Shown here: positions 46,390 to 57,031 of the stretch, in pieces | Position numbering within the stretch: the stretch's first letter is position 1 | How the letters are laid out: the number at the start of each line of letters is the position of its first letter | Assembly: GCF_019443445.1 (NCBI RefSeq) | Contig: NZ_CP080378.1 | Location: 3,534,001-3,598,000 of the forward strand | Length of the DNA: 64,000 nucleotides | Direction of reading: 5' to 3' | From: Massilia sp. PAMC28688 | GTDB taxonomy: Bacteria; Pseudomonadota; Gammaproteobacteria; Burkholderiales; Burkholderiaceae_D | Notes under the pieces: generated by a model | Database searches by the model: none | What the model was told of the DNA's origin: nothing | Seen by the model: only the letters and a program-made list of their open reading frames with translations | Program-made: the position numbers and the translations under genes

Positions 46390-47871
46390 CTATTGCTTGA
46401 TCTCGGGTTCCGTCGCCACGGGCTTGCCTGCAGCAGGCTTGGCATCGGCCGCACCAGGCGGCACACGCGGCTCATACGTTTTGTAGACAGGCTGCGCTGC
46501 CGGTGCCGGAGCCGCTGGCGCTGCCGTAGCAGCAGGCGCCGGCACTGCAGGCTGCGCTGCGGGCAACTGGGACGATGCTGGAACCGGCGCTGCTTGCGCT
46601 GGCGCCGCCGCAGGGGCCGGCGGCGTAAGCGGAGCGGCTACAGGGCCGGCAGCGGGAGCAGCAGCAGGAGCGGGAGCCGCAGCAGGGGCAGCAGGGGCAG
46701 CAGGGGCAGCAGGGGCAGCAGGGGCAGCAGGAGCGGCAGGAGCGGCAGGAGCAGCGGAAGCGGCAGCCGCCGGAGCCGTCGCAGGACGTGCTGGCGCGGC
46801 GGGCGCTACCACCGCTGCCGGAGCCGCCGGAGCCGCTGGCGTTACCGCTGGGCTTACCGCGGGCGTGACACCGTTCGCAGGCGCAGCCGCCGGTGCGGCA
46901 GGAGCCGCAGCTGGCGCTGGAGCAACCGCAGGCCGTGCAGCTGGTGCAGGAGCAGGCGACACCGGCACAGGCGCCGCCGAGCCGGCCGGCGCCGCGATCA
47001 AGGGCTTCACTTCCGGCAGCACGAACTGCATCGGTGCTGCGGCGATAACTGGTGCCGCCGGTGAAGCAATCAGCGGTTTTACTTCTGGCAGCGCACCAGA
47101 GGCGAGAGCAAGCGGTGGGGCCACGGCAACCGGGGCAGCCGCCACGGCAACCGGCGCAGCAGCTGTTACAGGCGTAGCTGCAGTCACAGGTGCGGCTGCT
47201 GGCACAGGTGCAGCTGCGGCGGCTGCCACCGGCGCCACCGCGACGACCGGAGCGGAAGCCACAGTTGCAGCGACGGGGGCGGCAGCGGCCACCGGGGCCG
47301 CAGCAGTAACAGGTGTCGCCGCAGCGGCAGCCAGCGGCGCGGCGGCAATAACCGGCACAGCCGCAGTGACCACCGGTGCAGCCGGCGCAGCACCGGCAAG
47401 GAACATCGGATTATCCTGGTCAGTCTTGCACTCGTTCGCCAGCTGGCGATTGAGCTTGGAGTCAAGCAGCATGCCCTTGGCAGGAATGCCGATCCACACC
47501 AGGCCGTAATTGCGATTCTCGTAGCGCTGGGCGCCTGTGGTGGTGCCCACCCGCGTCAGGCGGTGCAGGCGCTTGCGCCAGCGAACCGCGATCGAATCGA
47601 CCTGACTGTCATGACTATAGACCGTCACCACGTTGCCAAGTTCGCAGTTAAACTGCACTACCTTGTTGTCCGTGATATCGGGTTCATCTTCCGGCGTCGT
47701 GGCTACTGGCGCGTCGTCATCGACTGCCTTGGCTTTGGCCTTGGGTTTTGCTTTCGGTTTGGCCTTGGCCGTTTTCTTTGCCTCTTGTGCCTGCGCGGGG
47801 AGCGCGCATAGCGAACTGCCCGCCACGGCAATGCCAAGGGCGAGCAGGGTTTTGCTAATCAGGTGAGCCAT
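46390..47871 (-). CDS. Exported Ala/Pro-rich low-complexity protein
   Basis: 493-residue protein. A signal peptide ([21 protein letters not shown]) is followed by a Lys/Ala run ([11 protein letters not shown]), then a folded region of about 110 residues with conserved-looking [18 protein letters not shown] and [22 protein letters not shown]. From residue about 165 on the protein is almost pure A, P, V with two copies of LPEVKPLIA. Such A/P domains form extended rods crossing the periplasm. The start at 47871 (MAHLISKT) abuts the CoA lyase stop as TGATG. Confidence 0.75.
   Translation of the reverse strand: MAHLISKTLLALGIAVAGSSLCALPAQAQEAKKTAKAKPKAKPKAKAKAVDDDAPVATTPEDEPDITDNKVVQFNCELGNVVTVYSHDSQVDSIAVRWRKRLHRLTRVGTTTGAQRYENRNYGLVWIGIPAKGMLLDSKLNRQLANECKTDQDNPMFLAGAAPAAPVVTAAVPVIAAAPLAAAAATPVTAAAPVAAAAPVAATVASAPVVAVAPVAAAAAAPVPAAAPVTAATPVTAAAPVAVAAAPVAVAPPLALASGALPEVKPLIASPAAPVIAAAPMQFVLPEVKPLIAAPAGSAAPVPVSPAPAPAARPAVAPAPAAAPAAPAAAPANGVTPAVSPAVTPAAPAAPAAVVAPAAPARPATAPAAAASAAPAAPAAPAAPAAPAAPAAPAAPAAAPAPAAAPAAGPVAAPLTPPAPAAAPAQAAPVPASSQLPAAQPAVPAPAATAAPAAPAPAAQPVYKTYEPRVPPGAADAKPAAGKPVATEPEIKQ
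46682..46753. repeat. 9-bp tandem repeat coding Ala-Pro-Ala
   Basis: Five perfect units of GCAGGGGCA (46682-46726) continue as three degenerate units to 46753. Being a multiple of three, copy-number change would lengthen or shorten the Ala/Pro rod without a frameshift. Confidence 0.88.
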
Positions 47872-48872
47872 CAGGTGGATTCCGTGTGTGTGTCGTGATT
47901 GACAAGTGCGATGGCGGCGTCGGGCAGGGCCAGGCCAGCCAGCTTCGCGCGCTGGAGAACACTCCAATAATAGCGATAGCTGGCGCGGTCGTGCAAGCGC
48001 CCGTTTTGGGCGGTCGGACCCCAGTTTGCCTTGATGGCTTCGGTCAGTATGTTGGTGGCTTCGTGTACTTCCGACAAGCGTGGTGTAAAAGCTTTAATGA
48101 TCGGCTTGATCTGGTCGGGGTGGATGCTCCACATCCGCGTAAAGCCAAACTCGGCCGCGGCGCGCTGGGCATCGTTGGCCACCACGGCCGTATCCTTGAT
48201 TTCGGTGGTCACATTGTGCGACGGAATCTTGCCATGCGCATGGCAGGCAGCAACGATTTCCAGCTTGGCGCGCACTACCAGCGGGTGCTGAAACTGGCCC
48301 GGCGTGCGCATCGCATTTGCGGGAATGGCGCCGTAGTGGGCTGATACAAAATCCATAATGCCAAATGACAGGCATTCAACTTGCGGCAGGGCGGCGATGG
48401 CATAGGCATCGCGCAGCGCGCCGTGCGTTTCAATCAACACGTGTACCGGCAGCATGGCCGTGCGTCCGCCCTTGGCGGCATGCTTGTTGATCAATTCGAT
48501 GGCGCGTGCGACGTCTTCCACGCTGTCGGCTTTTGGCAACACAACATACGCCAGCTTGCTCGCGGCGCCGCCAACGATGAAGGCCACATCGCCTTCGAAA
48601 AATTCGCTGGACTGATCGTGCACACGCACGCCGATGCGGTTATGGCAATTGCTCTCGTCGTTGAGCAGGCGCACCACCAGCTGGGCGTGCTCAAGCTCTT
48701 CGCCGGCGCTGGCGCCGTCTTCGCAATCGAAGGTGATGTCAAACAGGGGGCCAAGCTCTTGTTGCAGAGCCATCGACTTGCGCATCAGCTTTTCCGAACC
48801 GGCGTAGTGATCGCAGGCGGGAAGCAGAAGGGGCTGTCGTTTGCCCTGGAATAAAACCTCGGAAGGATGCAT
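47871..48872 (-). CDS. HpcH/HpaI family CoA ester lyase
   Basis: 333-residue TIM-barrel lyase of the citrate lyase beta / malyl-CoA lyase family. The metal and substrate motifs DITFDCEDG, VLPKADSVEDV, HVLIETHGAL and SFGIMDF are present. It probably cleaves a malyl- or methylmalyl-type CoA ester into acyl-CoA and a 2-oxoacid. Start at 48872 (MHPSEVLFQGKRQ). Located between mdh and the Ala/Pro-rich gene, all on the minus strand, 76 bases after mdh, so it is likely in the mdh transcript. Confidence 0.88.
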   Translation of the reverse strand: MHPSEVLFQGKRQPLLLPACDHYAGSEKLMRKSMALQQELGPLFDITFDCEDGASAGEELEHAQLVVRLLNDESNCHNRIGVRVHDQSSEFFEGDVAFIVGGAASKLAYVVLPKADSVEDVARAIELINKHAAKGGRTAMLPVHVLIETHGALRDAYAIAALPQVECLSFGIMDFVSAHYGAIPANAMRTPGQFQHPLVVRAKLEIVAACHAHGKIPSHNVTTEIKDTAVVANDAQRAAAEFGFTRMWSIHPDQIKPIIKAFTPRLSEVHEATNILTEAIKANWGPTAQNGRLHDRASYRYYWSVLQRAKLAGLALPDAAIALVNHDTHTEST

Positions 48873-48948
48873 TTTTCTCTTTTCAGCCGTGACGGCGAAC
48901 GTGACAGCGCCCATGCCGCCTTTGCAAGCGGCACGGGCGCATCCTTAC

Positions 48949-49938
48949 TTAAGCGAGCAGGTGGGCAACGCCCTCGCGCTCTTCGGTCAGTTCCTTGAGC
49001 GTGAGGTTGATGCGCTCTTGCGAGAACTCGTCGATGGCCAGGCCCTGGACAATGCTGTACTCGCCGTTGGCTACCGTGACCGGGAAGCCGAACATGGTGC
49101 CTTCAGGGATGCCGTACGAGCCATCCGAAGGAATGCCCATGGTGGTCCACTTGCCGTCGGTGCCGACGTGCCAGTCGTGCATGTGGTCGATGGCGGCATT
49201 GGCTGCCGAGGCGGCCGAGGACAGGCCGCGCGCTTCGATGATGGCGGCGCCGCGCTTGCCCACGGTTGGCAGGAAGGTGTCGCGGTTCCAGGCGTCGTCG
49301 CCGATCATGTCCTTGACCGAGGCGCCGTCAATGGTGGCAAAGCGGTAGTCGGCGTACATGGTTGGCGAGTGGTTGCCCCACACGCACAGCTTTTCGATCG
49401 ATGCCACTGGCTTGCCGGTCTTGGCCGCAACCTGCGACAGGGCGCGGTTGTGGTCCAGGCGCAGCATGGCGGTGAAGTTCTTGGCCGGCAGCGACGGCGC
49501 CGATTTCATGGCGATGTAGGCATTGGTGTTGGCCGGGTTGCCCACCACCAGGACCTTGACGTTGCGCGAAGCAACCGCGTCCAGGGCCTTGCCCTGTACC
49601 GTGAAGATCTGGGCATTGGCTTCCAGCAGGTCCTTGCGCTCCATACCGGGGCCGCGCGGGCGGGCGCCGACGAGCAGGGCGAAGTCGGCATCCTTGAACG
49701 CGGTCATCGGGTCGGAATGGGCAGTCATGCCGGCCAGCAGCGGGAAGGCGCAGTCGTCGATTTCCATCATGACGCCCTTGAGCGCTTTCTGGGCCTTTTC
49801 GTCGGCAATTTCCAGCAATTGCAGGATGACCGGCTGGTCCTTGCCCAGCATGTCGCCGTTAGCGATGCGGAACAGCAGGGAATAACCGATTTGACCGGCC
49901 GCGCCGGTGACGGCAACGCGCATTGGGGTTTTAGCCAT
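48949..49938 (-). CDS. mdh: Malate dehydrogenase
   Basis: 329-residue NAD-dependent malate dehydrogenase of the cytosolic type. NAD motif [16 protein letters not shown] near residues 10-25, substrate arginines in [15 protein letters not shown], catalytic histidine in [11 protein letters not shown]. Interconverts malate and oxaloacetate in the TCA cycle. The ATG at 49938 has TTGGAGAT upstream; an in-frame upstream extension is rejected because it has no family similarity. Divergent from the GntR regulator, with a palindromic site between. Confidence 0.96.
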   Translation of the reverse strand: MAKTPMRVAVTGAAGQIGYSLLFRIANGDMLGKDQPVILQLLEIADEKAQKALKGVMMEIDDCAFPLLAGMTAHSDPMTAFKDADFALLVGARPRGPGMERKDLLEANAQIFTVQGKALDAVASRNVKVLVVGNPANTNAYIAMKSAPSLPAKNFTAMLRLDHNRALSQVAAKTGKPVASIEKLCVWGNHSPTMYADYRFATIDGASVKDMIGDDAWNRDTFLPTVGKRGAAIIEARGLSSAASAANAAIDHMHDWHVGTDGKWTTMGIPSDGSYGIPEGTMFGFPVTVANGEYSIVQGLAIDEFSQERINLTLKELTEEREGVAHLLA

Positions 49939-50131
49939 GTGAATCTCCAAGTGGGAATGAAAACTGTGAAGCCGGTGTCTGCACACCTGTACGCTTGTTC
50001 GGAAAACCATAATGATACCAAAACCGGAACCGATACAGCTCTCAGTCAGGGCACCTGCATGGCCGCGCGCGCGTAGGCCGGATGGACCGGGAGTGTAGGC
50101 GTGCATGGCCCATCTGTCAATTCATATCATA

Positions 50132-50147
50132 TGTCTTATATAAGACA
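50132..50147. promoter_or_regulatory. 16-bp perfect palindrome, candidate GntR operator
   Basis: TGTCTTATATAAGACA is a perfect inverted repeat in the mdh-gntR intergenic region, 60-75 bases before the regulator start and about 195 bases from mdh. GntR-family proteins bind short AT-centred palindromes as dimers. Autoregulation and control of mdh or sdh are plausible inferences; no second copy was noticed elsewhere in the window. Confidence 0.6.
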
Positions 50148-50206
50148 CATAACGTAGAGGGTTTATTACTAGACTGCATCGGTCATTTGTGGTGAAATCA
50201 GCGTCT

Positions 50207-51055
50207 ATGAATCCAGTCACCACGCTCCCGAAAGACGCCAATGGTACACCGGCCAGCGGGACCGGCGCACCCGCTACGGGCATGCCCGCTGCCGGTACGC
50301 CCGCCGGTGCTGGCGCTGGCGCCGCTGCCATCGCCGCCAGTCCCACCTTCAGCCCCCTGTACCAGCAGATCAAGGCCCTCATCACCCAGGGCCTGCAGTC
50401 GGGCGAGTGGAAGCCCGGCGAGATGATTCCGAGCGAAGTGGAGCTGGCCGGGCGCTTCAAGGTCAGCCAGGGCACGGTGCGCAAGGCCATCGATGAACTG
50501 GCGGCTGAAAATCTGGTCTCGCGCCGCCAGGGCAAGGGCACGTTTGTGGCAACGCACCATGAGGCGCGGGCCCATTTCCGCTTCCTGCGCCTGATGCCCG
50601 ACGAAGGCGTGCCCCATCACCCGGAAAACCGCATCATCGAAGTGCGCCGCATGCGCGCGCCGGCTGAGGTGGCGCGCCTGCTGGACTTGAAATCCGGCGA
50701 CGCGGTGGTCTACATCAAGCGTGTCATGGCCTTTGACGGCGCCCCCACCATCCTGGAAGAGCTGTGGCTGCCGGGCCTGCTGTTCAAGGGTCTCACGGCA
50801 GAGCGCCTGGTGGAATACAAGGGGCCCATGTACGGTCTGTTTGAATCGGAATTTGGCACCCGCATGATCCGCGCCAGCGAAAAGATCCGCGCCGTGGCCG
50901 CCGATGCCGCCGCAGCCCAGTATCTGCAGGTGGAAGAGGGTACGCCGCTATTGTGCGCCGAGCGCGTTTCGTTTACCTATGGCGACAAGGCGGTGGAACT
51001 GCGGCGCGGCATTTACCTGACGGCGCACCACCATTACCAGAACGATCTGTCGTGA
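50207..51055 (+). CDS. GntR/HutC-type transcriptional regulator
   Basis: 282-residue regulator. The winged helix-turn-helix is at about 52-118 (GEMIPSEVELAGRFKVSQGTVRKAIDELAAENLVSRRQGKGTF) and the C-terminal UTRA ligand domain at about 135-275. An unusual N-terminal extension of about 45 residues is A/G/P/T-rich and low-complexity. The ATG at 50207 is chosen; a GTG at 50189 in the same frame is possible and neither has a strong ribosome site. Its place directly before sdhCDAB and opposite mdh suggests control of TCA genes by a dicarboxylate or related acid. Confidence 0.86.
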   Translation: MNPVTTLPKDANGTPASGTGAPATGMPAAGTPAGAGAGAAAIAASPTFSPLYQQIKALITQGLQSGEWKPGEMIPSEVELAGRFKVSQGTVRKAIDELAAENLVSRRQGKGTFVATHHEARAHFRFLRLMPDEGVPHHPENRIIEVRRMRAPAEVARLLDLKSGDAVVYIKRVMAFDGAPTILEELWLPGLLFKGLTAERLVEYKGPMYGLFESEFGTRMIRASEKIRAVAADAAAAQYLQVEEGTPLLCAERVSFTYGDKAVELRRGIYLTAHHHYQNDLS

Positions 51056-51282
51056 GCGGCCTTCGGCGAACCGCGATTGTCCCGCCTTGGTATTGACATC
51101 CGGCCCGGCGGTCAGCACGAAATATGCATAGCGATTAAACTGTTTGCTGCTCAAAAATCACACAAAGTTGCGCAATCAGCCGATATTTTTCCTTAAGTGC
51201 AATTTAGATATTGGTGCGGCACACAAAAATTGGCGATAATGTCGAGTTGTACATTTACAAGTCAGTCAAGGGGAGGTCTCTT

Positions 51283-51705
51283 ATGTCCGAAGCCGTGAAA
51301 GAAGTTCCAAAAAAAGAGCGGCGCGAGTTCCGTAATATTCACATCACGGAATTACCGAATTACCGTTTGCCGCCAGCCGGCTGGGTATCGATCCTGCACC
51401 GCGTCAGCGGCGCCGGCCTGTTCCTGGCACTGCCGTTCCTGCTCTACCTGTTCCAGCAGAGCGTGCAGTCCGAAATGACTTACGCCTACATCCGCGGCGT
51501 GATGGAAAACCCGCTCGTCAAGCTGGTCCTGCTGGGCCTGATCTGGGCCTATATGCAGCACTTCTGCGCCGGCTTCCGCCACCTGTTCATGGACATGCAC
51601 TGGGCGCTGGAAAAAGAATCCTCGCGCAACAGCGCCATTGCCGTGCTGGTCGTCAGCCTGTTGCTGACCGCACTGGCCGGCCTCAAACTGTTTGGAGTAT
51701 TTTAA
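51283..51705 (+). CDS. sdhC: Succinate dehydrogenase cytochrome b556 subunit
   Basis: 140-residue membrane anchor with three transmembrane helices. The signature SILHRVSGAGLFLALP includes the family histidine near the quinone site, and HFCAGFRHLFMD carries a heme-ligand candidate. Start at 51283 with GGGGAGG upstream. First gene of sdhCDAB; it overlaps sdhD by one base (TAATG). Confidence 0.94.
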   Translation: MSEAVKEVPKKERREFRNIHITELPNYRLPPAGWVSILHRVSGAGLFLALPFLLYLFQQSVQSEMTYAYIRGVMENPLVKLVLLGLIWAYMQHFCAGFRHLFMDMHWALEKESSRNSAIAVLVVSLLLTALAGLKLFGVF

Positions 51706-52070
51706 TGGCTAAGAATAACATCGGGCAAAATCGCCTGGTCGTCGGCGCCCACTATGGCCTGAAAGACTGGCTGGCCCAGCGCATCACCGCCATCGTCATG
51801 GCCGTCTACACCTTTGTCCTGCTCGGCGCCTTCCTGACCGGTCAGAATTTCACTTACGAAGGCTGGGCTTCCCTGTTTGCCCAGCAGTGGTTCAAGCTGT
51901 TCAGCCTGGTCACCTTCCTGGCGCTGTATTACCACGCCTGGGTTGGCATGCGCGACATCTGGATGGATTACGTCAAGCCGGTCGGCATTCGCCTGACCCT
52001 GCAGATCATCACCATCCTGTGGCTGGTCGCTTGCGCCTTCTACACCGTACAAATTCTCTGGGGACTGTAA
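51705..52070 (+). CDS. sdhD: Succinate dehydrogenase hydrophobic anchor subunit
   Basis: 121-residue membrane protein with three helices. [20 protein letters not shown] at the N terminus and [16 protein letters not shown] (heme and quinone region) match the SdhD family. It forms the membrane anchor with SdhC. It overlaps sdhC by one base and is followed by sdhA after 2 bases. Confidence 0.94.
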   Translation: MAKNNIGQNRLVVGAHYGLKDWLAQRITAIVMAVYTFVLLGAFLTGQNFTYEGWASLFAQQWFKLFSLVTFLALYYHAWVGMRDIWMDYVKPVGIRLTLQIITILWLVACAFYTVQILWGL

Positions 52071-52072
52071 TC

Positions 52073-53851
52073 GTGTCGGCAATTAAAAAAGGTTTACCAA
52101 CACGCCGCTTCGATGCGGTCATCATCGGCGCCGGCGGCTCCGGCATGCGCGCCTCGCTGCAGCTGGCCGAAGCAGGCCTCAATGTCGCGGTGCTGTCCAA
52201 AGTGTTCCCCACCCGTTCCCACACCGTGGCAGCGCAGGGCGGCATCGGCGCATCGCTCGGCAACATGAGCGAGGACGACTGGTACTGGCACATGTTCGAC
52301 ACCGTCAAGGGTGGCGACTATCTGGGCGACCAGGATGCGATTGAATTCATGTGCCGCGAAGCGCCCAAGGTCGTCTACGAGCTTGAACACTTCGGCATGC
52401 CTTTCGACCGCAACCCGGACGGCACCATTTACCAGCGTCCGTTCGGCGGCCACACCGCCAATTTCGGCGAAAAGCCGGTGCAGCGCGCCTGCGCCGCGGC
52501 CGACCGTACCGGCCACGCCCTGCTGCACACCCTGTACCAGCGCAACGTGCGCGCCCGCACCCACTTCTTTGTCGAGTGGATGGCCATTGACATCATCCGC
52601 GACGCCGAGGGCGATTGCGTGGGCGTAGTCGCCCTTGAGATGGAAACCGGCGAATGCATGATCCTGGAAGCGAAGACCACCATCTTCGCCACCGGCGGCG
52701 CCGGCCGCATTTTCGCCGCCTCCACAAATGCCTTCATCAATACCGGCGACGGCATGGGCATGGCGGCACGCGCCGGCCTGCCGCTGCAGGACATGGAATT
52801 CTGGCAGTTCCACCCCACCGGCGTGTCCGGCGCGGGCGTGTTGATCACCGAAGGCGTGCGCGGCGAAGGCGGCATCCTGATCAACAGCGAAGGCGAGCGT
52901 TTCATGGAGCGCTATGCGCCGACCCTGAAGGACCTGGCGCCGCGCGACTTCGTGTCGCGCTCGATGGACCAGGAAATCAAGGAAGGCCGTGGCTGTGGTC
53001 CCAACAAGGACCACGTGCTGCTGGACCTGCGCCACATCGGCGCCGACACCATTGAAAAGCGCCTGCCGTCGATTCTCGAAATCGGCCACAAGTTCGCCAA
53101 CGTGGACGCGACCAAGGAACCGATTCCCGTTGTGCCGACCATTCACTACCAGATGGGCGGCATCCCGACCAACATCTACGGCCAGGTGGTCGCGCCCAAG
53201 GATGGCAATCCAGTCGCCATCGTCAATGGCCTGTATGCGATTGGCGAATGCGCCTGCGTGTCGGTCCACGGCGCCAACCGCCTGGGCACCAACTCGCTGC
53301 TGGACCTGATCGTGTTTGGCCGCGCCGCGGGCAACCACGTGGTGGCATCGAACCTGAAGCAGAAGGAAAACAAGCCGCTGCCGAAGGATGCCGCCGATTT
53401 CGCCATGGAGCGCATGAACCGCCTGGAGACCTCCACCGGTTCGGAAAAAGTGCAGGGCGTCGCCAACGACATCCGCGCCACGATGCAGAAGTATTGCGGC
53501 GTGTTCCGTACCGACGCGCTGCTGCAGCAGGGCTACAAGGAAATCATGGTGCTCGACGAGCGCCGCAAGCATGTCTCGTTCAAGGACAAGTCCAAGGTCT
53601 TCAACACCGCCCGCGTGGAAGCGCTGGAACTGGACAACCTCATTGAAACGGCCAAGGCCACCATCGCATCGGCCGTGGCACGCAAGGAGTCGCGCGGCGC
53701 CCACGCGCACAGCGACTACCCTGAGCGCAACGATGAAGTCTGGATGAAGCACACGCTGTTCTACTCGGAGGGCAACCGCCTTGAGTACAAGCCTGTGATC
53801 ACCAAGCCGCTGACGGTCGATACCTTCAAGCCGAAACCACGTACTTTCTAA
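52073..53851 (+). CDS. sdhA: Succinate dehydrogenase flavoprotein subunit
   Basis: 592-residue catalytic subunit oxidising succinate to fumarate. FAD motif [10 protein letters not shown], covalent FAD histidine H50 in [11 protein letters not shown], and active-site residues around HPTGV and GEGG are present. The start is GTG at 52073, 2 bases after sdhD; an upstream frame reading into sdhD is rejected. FAD attachment should be assisted by SdhE encoded downstream. Confidence 0.97.
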   Translation: MSAIKKGLPTRRFDAVIIGAGGSGMRASLQLAEAGLNVAVLSKVFPTRSHTVAAQGGIGASLGNMSEDDWYWHMFDTVKGGDYLGDQDAIEFMCREAPKVVYELEHFGMPFDRNPDGTIYQRPFGGHTANFGEKPVQRACAAADRTGHALLHTLYQRNVRARTHFFVEWMAIDIIRDAEGDCVGVVALEMETGECMILEAKTTIFATGGAGRIFAASTNAFINTGDGMGMAARAGLPLQDMEFWQFHPTGVSGAGVLITEGVRGEGGILINSEGERFMERYAPTLKDLAPRDFVSRSMDQEIKEGRGCGPNKDHVLLDLRHIGADTIEKRLPSILEIGHKFANVDATKEPIPVVPTIHYQMGGIPTNIYGQVVAPKDGNPVAIVNGLYAIGECACVSVHGANRLGTNSLLDLIVFGRAAGNHVVASNLKQKENKPLPKDAADFAMERMNRLETSTGSEKVQGVANDIRATMQKYCGVFRTDALLQQGYKEIMVLDERRKHVSFKDKSKVFNTARVEALELDNLIETAKATIASAVARKESRGAHAHSDYPERNDEVWMKHTLFYSEGNRLEYKPVITKPLTVDTFKPKPRTF

Positions 53852-53859
53852 GGTCAGCC

Positions 53860-54570
53860 ATGACACGCACCGTAAAACTGAAAATCTACCGTTACGATCC
53901 GGACCGTGACGCCAAGCCGTACATGCAGGACGTGACGGTGGAGCTGCAGGACACCGACAAGATGCTGCTCGACGCCCTGCAGCGCATCAAGTCCGATGTC
54001 GATGACTCGATCGCCCTGCGCCGCTCGTGCCGTGAAGGCGTGTGCGGTTCCGACGCCATGAACATCAATGGCAAGAACGGCCTGGCCTGCACCACCAACC
54101 TGAACGAACTGACCCAGCCGATCGTGCTGCGGCCGCTGGCCGGCCTGCCGGTCATCCGCGACCTGATCGTGGACATGACCCAGTTCTTCAAGCAGTACGA
54201 TTCGATCAAGCCCTACCTGATCAATGACTCTATTCCGCCGGAAAAAGAGCGCCTGCAGACCCCGGCCGAGCGCGAAGAGCTCGACGGCCTGTACGAGTGC
54301 ATCCTGTGCGCCTGCTGCTCCACTTCGTGCCCGTCGTTCTGGTGGAACCCGGACAAGTTCGTCGGCCCGGCCGGCCTCTTGCAAGCCTACCGCTTCATCG
54401 CCGACTCGCGCGACGAAGCCACCGGCGCGCGCCTGGACAACCTGGAAGACCCGTACCGCCTGTTCCGCTGCCACTCGATCATGAATTGCGTGGATGTGTG
54501 CCCGAAGGGCTTGAATCCCAACAAGGCAATTGGCAAGATCAAGGAATTGATGGTGCGCCGCGCCATTTAA
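53860..54570 (+). CDS. sdhB: Succinate dehydrogenase iron-sulfur subunit
   Basis: 236-residue protein with an N-terminal ferredoxin domain for the 2Fe-2S cluster (CREGVCGSD and C near GLACTTN) and C-terminal cysteine motifs CILCACCSTSC and CHSIMNCVDVCP for the 4Fe-4S and 3Fe-4S clusters. It passes electrons from SdhA to quinone. Starts 8 bases after sdhA. Confidence 0.97.
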   Translation: MTRTVKLKIYRYDPDRDAKPYMQDVTVELQDTDKMLLDALQRIKSDVDDSIALRRSCREGVCGSDAMNINGKNGLACTTNLNELTQPIVLRPLAGLPVIRDLIVDMTQFFKQYDSIKPYLINDSIPPEKERLQTPAEREELDGLYECILCACCSTSCPSFWWNPDKFVGPAGLLQAYRFIADSRDEATGARLDNLEDPYRLFRCHSIMNCVDVCPKGLNPNKAIGKIKELMVRRAI

Positions 54571-54702
54571 GCGCGGCGAGCTGTTGTTCCAGGCTGTCCC
54601 CGCGCGTTCCTGTGCGAACGCGCGGTTTCGTTACCGTAAAAGTACTGTACTGCCGAAATCCGGCAGCGGGAGTATGATGTTGACAAGACGACGGGCTCAA
54701 GA

Positions 54703-54981
54703 GTGACCTCAAGTGTAACTACGCATCAATCCGATCCCGCCAACCGCTCCCGGCTGCGCTGGCGCAGCCGCCGCGGCCTGCTCGAGAACGACATCCTGCT
54801 CACCCGCTTCCTGGATGCGCATGAGGAAAGTCTTACCGACGAGGAAGTAGATGCGCTCACGCGCCTGCTGGATCTGGCGGACAACCCGCTCCTGGATCTG
54901 ATCCTTGGCCGCAGCGAGCCCGAAGGTGACGTCGACCTGCCGCATGTGCGCGCCTTGCTGGCACGCCTGCGCCAGGCTTAA
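54703..54981 (+). CDS. sdhE: FAD assembly factor SdhE
   Basis: 92-residue protein with the RGLLE flavinylation motif at about 24-28 ([13 protein letters not shown]) that promotes covalent FAD attachment to SdhA. Helical, acidic, of family length. GTG start at 54703 is the only reasonable one in frame, but the ribosome site is weak. Located 132 bases after sdhB and 53 bases before gltA. Confidence 0.9.
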   Translation: MTSSVTTHQSDPANRSRLRWRSRRGLLENDILLTRFLDAHEESLTDEEVDALTRLLDLADNPLLDLILGRSEPEGDVDLPHVRALLARLRQA

Positions 54982-55034
54982 CCAAGTTTCGTAATTTTTA
55001 TTTTGAAGACCTCACCTCCCAAGAAGGAAGTGCC

Positions 55035-56336
55035 ATGAACATCTCTGATACAAAAGCAACACTGTCCTTTTCCGATGGCAGCGCGCCCATCGACATGCCG
55101 ATCTACAAGGGCACCGTCGGCCCGGACGTCATCGACATCCGCAAGCTGTACGGCCAGACCGGCAAGTTCACGTATGACCCAGGCTTCATGTCGACGGCGG
55201 CGTGTAACTCCAGCATCACCTACATTGACGGCGACAAGGGCGAGCTGCTGTACCGCGGCTACCCGATCGAGCAGCTGGCCGTCAATTGCGACTTCCTGGA
55301 AACCTGCTACCTGCTGCTGAATGGCGAACTGCCGAACAAGGCAGAGAACCAGAAGTTCAGCGACACCGTCACCAAGCACACCATGGTGCACGAGCAGATG
55401 CAATTTTTCTTCCGCGGCTTCCGCCGCGACGCGCACCCGATGTCGGTGCTGGTCGGCACCGTGGGCGCGCTGGCCTCGTTCTACCACGATTCGCTCGACA
55501 TCAACGACCCGCATCACCGCGAAGTGTCGGCCATCCGCCTGATCGCCAAGATGCCGACCCTGGTGGCCATGTCGTACAAGTATTCGATCGGCCAGCCGTT
55601 CGTCTATCCGCGCAACGACCTGTCGTACAGCGCCAACTTCATGCGCATGATGTTCGGTAATCCGTGCGAAGAGTACGTTGTCAACGACGTGCTGGTACGG
55701 GCTCTGGACCGCATCCTGATCCTGCACGCAGACCACGAGCAGAACGCCTCGACCTCGACCGTCCGCCTGGCCGGCTCGTCGGGCGCCAATCCGTTTGCCT
55801 GTATCGCTGCCGGTATCGCCTGCCTGTGGGGCCCGGCACACGGCGGCGCCAACGAAGCGGCACTGAACATGCTCAAGGAAATCGGCACCGTCGAGAACAT
55901 TCCTGACTTCATCGCCAAGGTGAAAGACAAGAATTCCGGCGTCAAGCTGATGGGCTTTGGCCACCGCGTGTACAAGAACTTTGACCCACGTGCCAAGCTG
56001 ATGCGTGAAACCTGCCACGAAGTGCTGGCAGAACTGGGCCTGCAGGATGACCCGCTGTTCAAGCTGGCCATGGCGCTGGAAAAGATCGCCCTGGAAGACG
56101 AATACTTCGTCTCGCGCAAGCTGTATCCAAACGTGGACTTCTACTCGGGTATCGTGCAGTCGGCACTGGGTATTCCGGTATCGCTGTTTACCGGTATTTT
56201 CGCCATGGCCCGTACCATCGGCTGGATCGCCCAGTGGAACGAAATGATTTCGGACCCGGAGCAGAAGATCGGCCGTCCGCGCCAGCTCTTCATCGGCGCC
56301 ACCACGCGCGACGTCAAGCCGATCGAGCAGCGTTAA
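55035..56336 (+). CDS. gltA: Citrate synthase (type II)
   Basis: 433-residue enzyme condensing oxaloacetate and acetyl-CoA. Active-site histidines are in [13 protein letters not shown] and [14 protein letters not shown], and the catalytic aspartate region follows near [13 protein letters not shown]. Length matches the hexameric, NADH-regulated Gram-negative type. Ribosome site AAGGAAG before ATG 55035. It ends the TCA operon. Confidence 0.97.
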   Translation: MNISDTKATLSFSDGSAPIDMPIYKGTVGPDVIDIRKLYGQTGKFTYDPGFMSTAACNSSITYIDGDKGELLYRGYPIEQLAVNCDFLETCYLLLNGELPNKAENQKFSDTVTKHTMVHEQMQFFFRGFRRDAHPMSVLVGTVGALASFYHDSLDINDPHHREVSAIRLIAKMPTLVAMSYKYSIGQPFVYPRNDLSYSANFMRMMFGNPCEEYVVNDVLVRALDRILILHADHEQNASTSTVRLAGSSGANPFACIAAGIACLWGPAHGGANEAALNMLKEIGTVENIPDFIAKVKDKNSGVKLMGFGHRVYKNFDPRAKLMRETCHEVLAELGLQDDPLFKLAMALEKIALEDEYFVSRKLYPNVDFYSGIVQSALGIPVSLFTGIFAMARTIGWIAQWNEMISDPEQKIGRPRQLFIGATTRDVKPIEQR

Positions 56337-56353
56337 GCGGTACCGGCACTGAG

Positions 56354-56382
56354 AAAAAAGCGAGCTTCGAGCTCGCTTTTTT
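56354..56382 (+). terminator. Terminator after gltA
   Basis: A 13-base perfect inverted repeat (AAAAAAGCGAGCT and complement) with loop TCG, followed by T residues, 17 bases after the gltA stop. It also faces the convergent gene ending at 56382. Confidence 0.92.
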
Positions 56383-56897
56383 CATGGGACGCACTTGCCG
56401 CGCAAGAAGGCGACCGGGATGAATGGCAGGGCCAGCAGACCGCCGAAGATGAAGGTGTTCTGGTGCTTGAGGCCATCCTGGCTCAGGCAGCCGGGTTTCT
56501 TGGCTGCGATGAAGCCTTTTTCAAAGCGCTCATATTTGTTGAGCTTCATGTCCGGGTTCGAACTCATGGTATAGCGCTCGGGAATGGCGGCCGCCTTGGC
56601 TGCGGCCTTGGCCTGCGCGGCTTCGCGCTCGTCGTCGACGATCAGCGTTTCGCGCACGGCGCGCCGGATCACAGTGTCTGACGGCACTACCGGTTTGGCC
56701 CAATTGGGTGAAAGCGGCACCGGTTCGCCCGCCGCAGTAGAATCCCCAGTGGTCTCCCGCGTGCCGCCTGGGGCCGGTGCTGCCGGTGCTGCCGGTGCTG
56801 CCTGTGGCGGCTGGAGGGGCGCCCTGGCAACGGCGGCTGCCACGTCCTGCGCGCCCAGCGCTGCGGCGAGAATGCCGATGGCAAGATGATGGGACAT
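56382..56897 (-). CDS. Exported/membrane hypothetical protein (171 aa)
   Basis: 171-residue protein. The ATG at 56897 (MSHHLAIGILAAALGAQ) follows AAGGATC and gives an N-terminal signal-like helix. A Pro/Ala/Gly-rich linker (about 25-50) leads to a charged helical region (DEREAAQAKAAAKAAA), and a C-terminal hydrophobic segment (FIFGGLLALPFIPVAFL) that may anchor it. Function unknown. Confidence 0.65.
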   Translation of the reverse strand: MSHHLAIGILAAALGAQDVAAAVARAPLQPPQAAPAAPAAPAPGGTRETTGDSTAAGEPVPLSPNWAKPVVPSDTVIRRAVRETLIVDDEREAAQAKAAAKAAAIPERYTMSSNPDMKLNKYERFEKGFIAAKKPGCLSQDGLKHQNTFIFGGLLALPFIPVAFLRGKCVP

Positions 56898-57031
56898 GAA
56901 GATCCTTGGGTGGTGGTGTTGGCCTATTGACACAGATACTACAGGTGACCATGAACAAATGCCCATGTTTTTAAAATAGTTACATTTTTGCGTGAGTGTA
57001 CAATCAATCGTCTTCCGAACAGGCAATAACA

